Of a DNA stretch of 37,919 bases, positions 27,434 to 36,338 are shown piece after piece. The notes beneath the pieces were generated by a model that searched no databases, had not been told where the DNA came from, and worked only from the letters and a program-made list of their open reading frames with translations. Source of the DNA: Candidatus Microgenomates bacterium (GTDB taxonomy: Bacteria; Patescibacteriota; Microgenomatia; UBA8517); assembly GCA_016784385.1 (NCBI GenBank), contig JADHUT010000007.1, positions 1 to 37,919 of the forward strand, in the 5' to 3' direction. A program made the position numbers and the translations under genes. Within the stretch, counting starts at the first letter, position 1, and each line of letters opens with the position of its first letter.

Positions 27434-30400
27434 TTAGGATATATAAATTTCCACACATACACTAAAATCATTGTTGAAAGAAAAATTGATGTTATTATTT
27501 TGCCAACCTTAAAGGCTTCTTGTGGTAAATACTCAATTGTAAACTTACCATTTGCATCCTCCGGAAGTATCCATGCATTTGCATGACCATCAATCATAAA
27601 ATGCGTTGCCGTTTCAACAACTAATCCATCTTGTCTTAAACTCCACAATGGATTAAATGTTTCATTGAAAACTAATATTCTAGGATCTTGCATATTAATG
27701 TTAAGTTCATATTTAACTGGAGAAATTTGATTATATGAAATAGGGTTGTTACTAATGTCTATTGTATCCTCTGTCATTTTCTCAACAATTATTCTTGGTG
27801 AAAAAATCTCATATATTTCCCAATTTGAAACTTGAGGAATACTGTTATTTGACGAACATACATACACATAAGGATCTGTGGCACCGTAGGGTTTATAAAG
27901 ATAACTGTATTCACCTGCAATTCCTACGGAGTCAACTTCATTTTCAATATCCCACTTGAAAAATCCGTCATTAATGGATTGTTGAATACTTTTATTTCGC
28001 ACATAAAATCGAAGACGTTGTGTATTGTCTGTAATTGAGAAATTGACACGATATGCAGAATTATTGTTAAAGTGTTGAACTCGGCCGGCAACGCACCCAT
28101 TATCATTTATAGGCAATGATTGTACAGAGAACCCAATATCTTCATAAAGATTTGGCAGGTCTCCAAAAACCAATATGCTTTCATACGAACCAGGATCCAT
28201 CAAACCCAAGTCAAAAAATACACCCTCATTCTCTTTTTGTGGTTTCAAGCTAACATATTTACCATTTATGTAAATTTCAACATGTTCGGGAAAAATTCTA
28301 TTACCAGATATATCAAATGGCATAGTATCTGCATTTACATGGATCTTGTAATTACCTTTCAGTTTAATAGTGAGATTATAAATTTTTCTATGTCGATACT
28401 CGTCTAATATATTAATCATAGGCGAATATAAATTAGTAATTTGGCGAATCGTCCAAAGAACATTGTTTACTTCGTTTCTTAACATTTCACTTTTCATCAA
28501 AAAGTCCTTGTTGGCAACTTGATTTTGTAGATTTACTTCTATGGGTAAAATTGAATCTTTAACTCGGATATACGTTGAAAAATCTTTATCATAATTAGGA
28601 ATATTTTTGACATACTCATAAACAATATTTAAGTAATGATTGACTACTTTCAATGCCGTTGCTATTTGAATGTCCTCGGTTGATGTTCTTAACATTGCCA
28701 TAACTTCTGATGTCCTTCTTAGAGCAAATCCTAAATAATCAAATGCCTTACTTGATCCAGAAGAAGCCACTAATACTTTTTTTTCTTTTATTTCCTTGAA
28801 GAAATATAATTTTGAACTTGGTAGAAGTGTTACTTCAGGCAGTGCATGATTTGGTGATTGCATTTCCAATTCACACGATTGACAGCCAACAATTGAAAAG
28901 TCATTACCTGGAGTGCCTACAACATCTTTGCCTAAATGCTGATCAATATCTGTGTATTGATTTACTAATGAATAATCATTGCTTGATAATGAAACAATAT
29001 CGTTTGTTAAAATTATCTTACTGGGAAACAAATCGACAATTTCATATAATATCCAGTCCGAAAAGGTCTCTTTGACTCTCAAAGATTTAAAATCAGATAG
29101 ATTTTCTTCATAATCGTGTAGATCATCTCCACTTGACCAATCAGATGTGTTTAAAATATCCTTTCTAAGCAAAACATGTTTAATGCCCAATCTATTGGCT
29201 TTGCCCAAAAAATCTACTTCCCGATTATCTTTTATTGACAAGTAAATATCATTAACTAAAACATTCTGTTCTTTGGATAATAATCCATCATTAACCAAAA
29301 ACGATTTATAAGGGGCTACAACTGAGGGGAGGTTTGTTAAACTCCAATATCCCCAATTATAAGCATCATTCTTCCAGTTTTGGTTTGCTGGGGGAACCAA
29401 CAGTATTCTTGAATCCCCAAAATCCTGATCATTAATTGATTTGGAAAACTCAAGTACACTTGGTGGTATAGAAACTTTTGTTGATAGATCTTTCTGCCAA
29501 GAAAATATTTTATCTGCATCAAATATTACCCCATGATAAGCTAGCCAACTTCCAAGTATCACTAAAATCACTACAATTTTGAATTTACTACCAATTTTTT
29601 CTACAAAAGATGAAAGGGTAAATGAAATCAGTCCGATATATCCAATTAAAAAGGCGCTGGCAAATTTATAGTAAGGAGACCTAAATACTGCAAATCCTGG
29701 GATATATGTGTAAAGAAACTCATACAAGAAACCTAAAGGACCATGCGAACCTGCCATAAAAAACATTCCAAACAAAGTGACTGCTGTAAAAAATAAAATG
29801 TATTTTTTGCTTTCATTTTTCTTTAGAATTAGCGCACCTAAAGCTAGAAATGGAAAGATAAAACTAGACACAATTAGTAAAGGATTTGTAAGATAACTGT
29901 ACGCATATGCATGTTGCATGTTAATTCCACTTGATCCAGAATACCAATCAGGTATTCCCTGCAGCCTAAAGAAATTTATATACGATCCTGCTTGGCTTAA
30001 TGCTCTCAACCACTCTTTGTTTTGCTCAATCACAACAGGATTTACAAGTTGTGAAGCATCTCCACGTAAAAAAGTGGAGAAGTATGGAAATATTGAGTAT
30101 GCATTTATCAGAATAAACCCTACCAACAACGATAACAAAAACACAACAAATCGCCAAAGATCACTAAAGTTTTTGCCTACTAAATACGTAACAATTTTAA
30201 AAATGCTAAAAACAGATACCAAAACAAACATACTTCCGTAAAGAGGAATTCCAAGCCAGCTTCCACAATTGAAAATGAATAATATTAAAGTTATATATAA
30301 AAACGCTTTTTTATATCCAATCAATTTGTCATTTAATTTAAACAGTACTGTTAATAGGAGTAAATTAGCCACCAGTATTGAATACTTTGCCCTTTCTAAA

Positions 30401-30819
30401 ATAAATAACGATTGAATTATAAAAAAGTTAATTGTGATAAATGTTGAAAAAAATACAGGAAAATACTTACCTAAACTTTTCTTAATCGAATTTGAAAAAA
30501 CATACGCAGAAGCAAAAATCATAGATAACCAAAAAAACAAATTCAAATAATTACCTGCGAAAGAAACTCCAGATAATTTTGATGTGAAAAAATCAACAAA
30601 ATGAATCATGATACTGCCAAAATGTGGGGAGTTATCCTGCCCAAAACCCTGAATGCTCCATGCATATAATCTTGATTGTAAAAAATCTTTTGAATTTAAA
30701 GCCAAGCCAGAATCATGACCCACAATATAACTGCCTGGTGGAAGTAGGAATCTTGACAAGAAAAAGATTGCAATAATACTAAACACAAAAAATGCGTAAG
30801 TCGTTATTTTTGATTTCAT
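27430..30819 (-). CDS. Giant membrane protein (1129 aa): GT-C-like N-terminal module, large extracytoplasmic region, C-terminal TM
   Basis: VGHDSGLALNSKDFLQSRLYAWSIQGFGQDNSPHFGSIMIHFVDFF first loop; many TMs to about residue 440; long polar region; final TM KIITSIFLSTMILVYVWKF. Confidence 0.75.
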   Translation of the reverse strand: MKSKITTYAFFVFSIIAIFFLSRFLLPPGSYIVGHDSGLALNSKDFLQSRLYAWSIQGFGQDNSPHFGSIMIHFVDFFTSKLSGVSFAGNYLNLFFWLSMIFASAYVFSNSIKKSLGKYFPVFFSTFITINFFIIQSLFILERAKYSILVANLLLLTVLFKLNDKLIGYKKAFLYITLILFIFNCGSWLGIPLYGSMFVLVSVFSIFKIVTYLVGKNFSDLWRFVVFLLSLLVGFILINAYSIFPYFSTFLRGDASQLVNPVVIEQNKEWLRALSQAGSYINFFRLQGIPDWYSGSSGINMQHAYAYSYLTNPLLIVSSFIFPFLALGALILKKNESKKYILFFTAVTLFGMFFMAGSHGPLGFLYEFLYTYIPGFAVFRSPYYKFASAFLIGYIGLISFTLSSFVEKIGSKFKIVVILVILGSWLAYHGVIFDADKIFSWQKDLSTKVSIPPSVLEFSKSINDQDFGDSRILLVPPANQNWKNDAYNWGYWSLTNLPSVVAPYKSFLVNDGLLSKEQNVLVNDIYLSIKDNREVDFLGKANRLGIKHVLLRKDILNTSDWSSGDDLHDYEENLSDFKSLRVKETFSDWILYEIVDLFPSKIILTNDIVSLSSNDYSLVNQYTDIDQHLGKDVVGTPGNDFSIVGCQSCELEMQSPNHALPEVTLLPSSKLYFFKEIKEKKVLVASSGSSKAFDYLGFALRRTSEVMAMLRTSTEDIQIATALKVVNHYLNIVYEYVKNIPNYDKDFSTYIRVKDSILPIEVNLQNQVANKDFLMKSEMLRNEVNNVLWTIRQITNLYSPMINILDEYRHRKIYNLTIKLKGNYKIHVNADTMPFDISGNRIFPEHVEIYINGKYVSLKPQKENEGVFFDLGLMDPGSYESILVFGDLPNLYEDIGFSVQSLPINDNGCVAGRVQHFNNNSAYRVNFSITDNTQRLRFYVRNKSIQQSINDGFFKWDIENEVDSVGIAGEYSYLYKPYGATDPYVYVCSSNNSIPQVSNWEIYEIFSPRIIVEKMTEDTIDISNNPISYNQISPVKYELNINMQDPRILVFNETFNPLWSLRQDGLVVETATHFMIDGHANAWILPEDANGKFTIEYLPQEAFKVGKIITSIFLSTMILVYVWKFIYPK

Positions 30820-31484
30820 TTTTTAAAGATAAAAAAGGCAGTACTGTTTACCAGAGGCAGATTGGTCTTTATTGGTAAGCCAAAACTGAAAACTTTGCTA
30901 ATTCTATACAAAAAAGGTACAAAAGTCCCGTGAACTACTTTTCTATTTTTGAACCCGACTTCTTTACCTATTTTTAGCCACCACTGCTTTTCATGAACAT
31001 TTATGTGTGTAGGGTCAGAAAGTGACCTTTTGGTTGGAAATGGTGTAGAAAAAACAAACTTACCCCCCTTTTTCAAATTTGAATATATATTTAAAATTGC
31101 TTTTTGAGGGTTATTTAAGTGTTCCAACACTTCAAACCCTACAACATAATCAAATTTCTGACCCAACTTAATTTCTCGTTCAACATTTACAACCTTAAAA
31201 GAAACATCTTTTTGAAATTTACTTGCCTTTTTAACAATATATTCGGACACATCAGAGCAAGTTACATCAAATCCCCTGTTGGCAAATATGTATGAAAAAT
31301 AACCCAAAGAAGAACCTATTTCCAATAACTTTTTACCTTTACCTTTTTTAAAAGGTAAATATTTGCTTAAAAAATTAATCCACCCCTCTGACCAATTGCA
31401 GTACATCTCAAATTCTTTTTTTGTAAATTTATCAAAAAACCTTTTGTAGTACTCTTTATCAAAACTGTCTTTTCCGTGGCTCAT
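30816..31484 (-). CDS. Class I SAM-dependent methyltransferase
   Basis: GKKLLEIGSSLGYFSYIFANRGFDVTCSDVSEYIV, FDYVVGFEVLEHLNNPQKAILNIYSNLKKGG. Start ATG 31484 (GTG at 31487 possible). Confidence 0.9.
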   Translation of the reverse strand: MSHGKDSFDKEYYKRFFDKFTKKEFEMYCNWSEGWINFLSKYLPFKKGKGKKLLEIGSSLGYFSYIFANRGFDVTCSDVSEYIVKKASKFQKDVSFKVVNVEREIKLGQKFDYVVGFEVLEHLNNPQKAILNIYSNLKKGGKFVFSTPFPTKRSLSDPTHINVHEKQWWLKIGKEVGFKNRKVVHGTFVPFLYRISKVFSFGLPIKTNLPLVNSTAFFIFKK

Positions 31485-31491
31485 CACAAAG

Positions 31492-31500
31492 ATTATAGCA
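31492..31500 (-). promoter_or_regulatory. Putative extended -10 TGCTATAAT, 7 nt before ATG 31484
   Basis: Minus strand TTTATTGCTATAATCTTTGTGATGAGC. Confidence 0.65.
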
Positions 31501-31568
31501 ATAAACTTATTTATATCCTAAACAAAGAAGGATTTTTTTTTAACACATTTAGATGTGATGCATCGTGC

Positions 31569-31596
31569 TTGTATATGAAAGTCAAAATGCTACAAT
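31569..31596 (+). promoter_or_regulatory. Putative promoter TTGTAT-N16-TACAAT with extended -10 (TGC), 7 nt before ATG 31604
   Basis: Plus strand TTGTATATGAAAGTCAAAATGCTACAATAGAAATCATG. Confidence 0.55.
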
Positions 31597-31603
31597 AGAA
31601 ATC

Positions 31604-32833
31604 ATGAAGCCAGGGCATAAATTAAAAGTTGTGTATGCCACATTCTCTCCGTGGGAAAACGGAAAAAGAATGCCAACAAACGGAATGATAGAACCCATGC
31701 TTAAGTTTTTTCTTCCAAAAACAAAGAAGTTTATTCTCATTGATGAACCCCACCCTGGAAGCGATGTTGTTCTTCCTGTTAATGAAATATATTTAAACGG
31801 AAAACTAACAAAAAAACCAAAATCTTCAATTTTTGTATCATGGCTATATCCATTTCTACTTCTAAGAAATACTGCTGGAACAAGAATCCCATTTAAAGTT
31901 AGAGACTTTTTGGCTGTCATGGACATGTCGTTTAGAAACAGAGACAAATATGATCTTTTTATTGGCCTTGAATCAATCAATGCACTGGCCGGTGTAATTT
32001 TAAAAAAATTAGGTATTGTAAAAACTGTAATATATTATGTTTCTGACTATTCACCACAAAGATACGGTGCGAAATGGTTTAACAACTTATATTTGAAGCT
32101 TGACAGAATGGCAATCACTCACTCTGATTATCTTTGGGATGTTTCTTTAGCAATGATGCCCGCCAGAATTAAGGCGGGGTTAAATCCAATATATTCCAAA
32201 AAAGTGGTTCATGTACCAAATGCTATGTATCCTGAACAAATTAATTATCTTCCAATTAACAAAACAGAACCTTTCAGCCTGATGTATGCAGGAACCTTGG
32301 GTGAAGAAAATGGTCCCGATATTGCAATTGAAGCAATGGTACAAGTAGTTGACAAATACCCAAAAGCAAAATTACATATATATGGAGGTGGTGACAAAGA
32401 TTTAAAAAGACTCAACTCTCTGACCAGTAAACTTAACCTAAAAAACAATATCGTATTTCATGGTTTTTTTACGGATCAAATTAAGCTTTCTAACGAAATC
32501 AAGAAATACAGAGTAGGTCTTGCACCATACAAGGCCATAAAAGGTTCACCGCGTTGGTGGGCTGATGCTACAAAAATACGACTATATTTGGCAGCTGGAC
32601 TTCCAACCATCACAACACAAGTCCCACCTCTGGGCAAGGAATTAATTAAAGAAAAAGCAGGATTAGTTACAAAAGACAATGCAAAAGAAACTGCAAAAGC
32701 TATTTCAAAACTATTCAGTGACCCAAAACTCTATTCAACCTTTAGAGCAAATGCAATTAATAAGGCTAAAGACAATCTATGGGAAAACACCTACTCAAAC
32801 GCTCTGAAAAAAAGCGGTGTTGAACTTTCATAA
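31604..32833 (+). CDS. Glycosyltransferase family 4-like, copy 1 of tandem pair
   Basis: KLKVVYATFSPWENGKRMPTNGMIEPMLKFF..., [52 protein letters not shown]. Start set at ATG 31604 from promoter geometry; the track start 31565 lies inside the predicted promoter. Confidence 0.85.
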   Translation: MKPGHKLKVVYATFSPWENGKRMPTNGMIEPMLKFFLPKTKKFILIDEPHPGSDVVLPVNEIYLNGKLTKKPKSSIFVSWLYPFLLLRNTAGTRIPFKVRDFLAVMDMSFRNRDKYDLFIGLESINALAGVILKKLGIVKTVIYYVSDYSPQRYGAKWFNNLYLKLDRMAITHSDYLWDVSLAMMPARIKAGLNPIYSKKVVHVPNAMYPEQINYLPINKTEPFSLMYAGTLGEENGPDIAIEAMVQVVDKYPKAKLHIYGGGDKDLKRLNSLTSKLNLKNNIVFHGFFTDQIKLSNEIKKYRVGLAPYKAIKGSPRWWADATKIRLYLAAGLPTITTQVPPLGKELIKEKAGLVTKDNAKETAKAISKLFSDPKLYSTFRANAINKAKDNLWENTYSNALKKSGVELS

Positions 32834-32888
32834 AGTAGCGTATATATTACTTACAGTTATTGTCCGCTTGTAGTTTCATTTTAAATTT

Positions 32889-34139
32889 ATGACAAATACA
32901 AACACCAAAAAAACAAAATGCTCTAAAATTCTCTTTGCAAGCTTTTCTCCTTGGGAAAATGGTCAAAGATCGCCAACAAACGGTCTTATTGAGCCAATGC
33001 TCGACTTTTTCTCACCCAAGATAAAAAGATTTGTTCTTATAGATCAACCACATCCAGGAAGCGACAGGTTGATACCAAGGGTTGAAACCTACAAGAGGGG
33101 TAAACTGAAAGATATAAAAAAATCATCCATTCTTGTGTCCTTCTTATATCCGATTCTCTATCTTAGAAACACCCTAAAAACTAGTCTAATTTTTAAAATT
33201 CGAGATTTTCTTTCTGTGCTTGATTACGGCCTGCTAAAAAGGGAACATTTTGACTTGTTTATTGGTCTTGAATCTGTAAACACTATTGCTGGTGTAATTT
33301 TGAAAAGGTTTGGGCTAGTTGACTCTGTAGTATACTATGTTTCTGACTTTTCTTTGAAAAGATATGTAAATCCGTTGTTGAATAAAATATATCTTTTACT
33401 TGACCGAATTGCTTTTAATAACGCTGACTTTGTATGGGACATTTCACCAGCTTTGATGCAAGCCAGGATAAAGGCCGGATTGGATTTAAAAAGTGTTAAA
33501 ACTTCAATACATGTTCCAATTGCACTTTTTTCTGAACAATTAACATCACTACCATCCAAGCAGACAATTCCATTTAGTATTGCATACGCAGGTTTGGTAA
33601 GTAGTGAAAACGGTCCCAGTATCGCACTTAAAGCACTTAAGAAAGTGCTGCGCACTTTCCCAAAAGCTCAGTTACATATCTTTGCGATGGGTCGAGATAT
33701 TGATATCCAAAAATTACGTGATTTAACAAATAAACTTGTCATTCAAAAAAAAGTATTTATACATGGTTTTATTTCTAATCAAACCGATCTAATAAAAGAC
33801 TTGTCTCAATATAGAATTGGCCTTGCACCGTACCTCACAAAAGAAGGCTCTCACCGATGGTGGGCTGATGCTACAAGGATACGACTCTACTTAGCAGCTG
33901 GGCTACCTGTAATAACCACACCCGTTCCCCCAGCAGGAAACGAACTTACCAAGAATAATTCAGGGTTTGTTGTAAAAGACAATGAAACTAAATTTGCAAA
34001 AACAATTGGTTTACTGTTTAAAAACAACAACCTCTATAATAAAATGAAAAAGAACGCAATAAAGCAAGCTAAAGACAACACCTGGGACAAAGTGTATACA
34101 AAAACACTTAAAAAAATGAATGTTAGTTTGGTGAAATAA
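32889..34139 (+). CDS. Glycosyltransferase family 4-like, copy 2 of tandem pair
   Basis: [29 protein letters not shown]..., [31 protein letters not shown]; colinear with the preceding gene. Confidence 0.85.
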   Translation: MTNTNTKKTKCSKILFASFSPWENGQRSPTNGLIEPMLDFFSPKIKRFVLIDQPHPGSDRLIPRVETYKRGKLKDIKKSSILVSFLYPILYLRNTLKTSLIFKIRDFLSVLDYGLLKREHFDLFIGLESVNTIAGVILKRFGLVDSVVYYVSDFSLKRYVNPLLNKIYLLLDRIAFNNADFVWDISPALMQARIKAGLDLKSVKTSIHVPIALFSEQLTSLPSKQTIPFSIAYAGLVSSENGPSIALKALKKVLRTFPKAQLHIFAMGRDIDIQKLRDLTNKLVIQKKVFIHGFISNQTDLIKDLSQYRIGLAPYLTKEGSHRWWADATRIRLYLAAGLPVITTPVPPAGNELTKNNSGFVVKDNETKFAKTIGLLFKNNNLYNKMKKNAIKQAKDNTWDKVYTKTLKKMNVSLVK

Positions 34140-34140
34140 T

Positions 34141-35220
34141 ATGAAAAAAACAGTTATAGTAACAGGGTCAGCAGGACTAATTGGATCTGAGTCAGTTCGT
34201 TTTTTTCATAGGAAAGGTTTTAGAGTTATTGGAATAGACAATGACTACAGAAAATATTTTTTTGGTCCATCAGCAAGCACTAGTTGGAATCGAAAATTGT
34301 TAGAAAAAAATCTCCCAAACTATATCCATCACAGTGTAGACATTAGAAACAAGAAAAAAATCGAGGATATAATCAAAAAATACAAACCCAAACTAATAAT
34401 ACACACTGCCGCACAACCATCACACGACTGGGCAGCAAAAGAGCCCTTAACAGACTTTTCAATAAATGCCGAGGGCACGTTGGTGATGCTCGAATCATAT
34501 CGCAAATTCGCACCAAAGGCTGTATTTATCTTCACTTCAACAAATAAAGTTTATGGAGACAACCCAAATAGATTACCACTAAGAGAGCTTAAAACTCGAT
34601 ATGAACTTCCTAGATCACACAAATTCTACAATGGAATAGACGAATCAATGAGCCTGGACAATTGTACTCACAGCATTTTTGGAGTATCAAAAGTATCAGC
34701 AGATTTGATGGTCCAAGAATATGGAAGATATTTTGGATTGAAAACTGGTGTTTTCAGAGGAGGATGTTTGACAGGACCCGCACATTCATCCGCGCAACTA
34801 CACGGGTTTCTTGCATACCTAGTTCACGCCATCGCAAAGGGAATTCCATATACAGTTTTTGGATATAAAGGAAAACAAGTAAGAGACAATATCCATTCAT
34901 ACGACGTTGTTAATGCTTTTTATAACTTTTATCTTAAACCAAGAGTTGGTGAAGTATATAATATTGGGGGATCAAGATATTCAAACATTTCAGTAAATGA
35001 AGCAATACCTGTAATTGAGAAATATCTTAAAAAAGATGCTGTTGTAAAATATGATTCTAAAAATAGAATTGGAGACCATATGTGGTATATATCAGACGTT
35101 TCAAAATTCAAAAGACATTATCCAAAGTGGAATTATACATACAACTCTGATCAAATACTCGAAGAGTTGTGTATGTATTCCTCACCAGAAGCAAGAGATA
35201 GATTTTTAAATATTACATGA
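34141..35220 (+). CDS. NAD-dependent epimerase (extended SDR; CDP-paratose/tyvelose 2-epimerase-like)
   Basis: [18 protein letters not shown] nucleotide-binding motif; [42 protein letters not shown] typical of RfbE-like epimerases. Confidence 0.85.
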   Translation: MKKTVIVTGSAGLIGSESVRFFHRKGFRVIGIDNDYRKYFFGPSASTSWNRKLLEKNLPNYIHHSVDIRNKKKIEDIIKKYKPKLIIHTAAQPSHDWAAKEPLTDFSINAEGTLVMLESYRKFAPKAVFIFTSTNKVYGDNPNRLPLRELKTRYELPRSHKFYNGIDESMSLDNCTHSIFGVSKVSADLMVQEYGRYFGLKTGVFRGGCLTGPAHSSAQLHGFLAYLVHAIAKGIPYTVFGYKGKQVRDNIHSYDVVNAFYNFYLKPRVGEVYNIGGSRYSNISVNEAIPVIEKYLKKDAVVKYDSKNRIGDHMWYISDVSKFKRHYPKWNYTYNSDQILEELCMYSSPEARDRFLNIT

Positions 35221-36338
35221 GTAAATACAAAAATATACTAGTTACAGGTGGAGCTGGGTTTATTGGATCTTTTTTAGTAGACGAACTAATTAACAAAGGG
35301 TATAAAGTAAGGATACTAGACAACCTGGAGGAACAAGTTCACCATGGAAAAAAACCAACCTATTTGAATAAAGATGCCGAATTCATAAAGGGAGACGTAA
35401 CAGACTATAATATTTTCAAAAAGGCACTAACTGGTATGGATGTTGTATACCACCTAGCTGCAGCTGTTGGTGTTGCACAAAGTAATTATGAAATCAAAAA
35501 GTATGTTCATTCAAATGTAGTAGGAAGCGCAAACTTGGCAGATATATTAGCAAACACAAAACATTCCATAAAAAAAGTTATCTTTCCTGCAAGCATGACA
35601 GGTTTTGGAGAAGGAAACTATAATTGTAAAACTCATGGCATAGTCAGACCTCCAGTAAGAGGTGAGGCTCAACTTAAGAAAAATGATTTTGACATGTACT
35701 GTACAAAATGCAAAAACGTAGTTTTACCTGTTGCAACAGAAGAAGAAGCACAAGAATACCCAAGTAATATATATGCGATTACTAAAAAATCCCAGCAAGA
35801 ACTACTTCTCCTTACTGGCGAACTCTACAACATACCAACCGTCGCAATTAGGTTTTTTAATATTTATGGACCAAGACAAAGTCTTTCAAATCCGTACACG
35901 GGAGTAACTGCAATATTTATAAGTAGGTTGAAAAACAATCAGGTTGCAAATGTGTACGAAGATGGAACCCAAGCAAGAGACTTTCTTTCTGTGCACGACG
36001 CTGCCAGAGCATTGATATTGGCAATGGAAAAAAAATCAACAGATTATCAAATAATAAACATTGCTTCAGGTAAACCAACATCAATAGAAAAAATTGCCAG
36101 AAAAGTTGCAGAATTATTGGGAAAGCCAGAACTAATTAAAGTTTCTGGTGAATTTAGAAAAAATGACGTTAAACACTGTTATGCCAAAACAGACAAGGCA
36201 AAAAGAATTCTTGGGTTTTCTCCGAAAATAACATTACAGCAGGGGTTCAAAGAATTAATCGAATGGAGTAAAAATGAAGAAGCTGAGGATGGTTTTGAAA
36301 AAGCTCAAAAAGAATTAAAGAAAAAAGGAATTATTTAA
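35217..36338 (+). CDS. NAD-dependent epimerase/dehydratase (dTDP-L-rhamnose 4-epimerase/WbiB-like, with Cys-rich insert)
   Basis: [57 protein letters not shown] insert; YAITK catalytic motif; ATGA overlap with upstream gene. Confidence 0.85.
   Translation: MSKYKNILVTGGAGFIGSFLVDELINKGYKVRILDNLEEQVHHGKKPTYLNKDAEFIKGDVTDYNIFKKALTGMDVVYHLAAAVGVAQSNYEIKKYVHSNVVGSANLADILANTKHSIKKVIFPASMTGFGEGNYNCKTHGIVRPPVRGEAQLKKNDFDMYCTKCKNVVLPVATEEEAQEYPSNIYAITKKSQQELLLLTGELYNIPTVAIRFFNIYGPRQSLSNPYTGVTAIFISRLKNNQVANVYEDGTQARDFLSVHDAARALILAMEKKSTDYQIINIASGKPTSIEKIARKVAELLGKPELIKVSGEFRKNDVKHCYAKTDKAKRILGFSPKITLQQGFKELIEWSKNEEAEDGFEKAQKELKKKGII

Noticed and set aside
31515-31541. ATCCT-N9-AGGAT followed by T9 as a Rho-independent terminator
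   Set aside because: Stem only 5 bp and no plus-strand gene upstream; it lies in a divergent promoter region, so kept only as a possible operator element.
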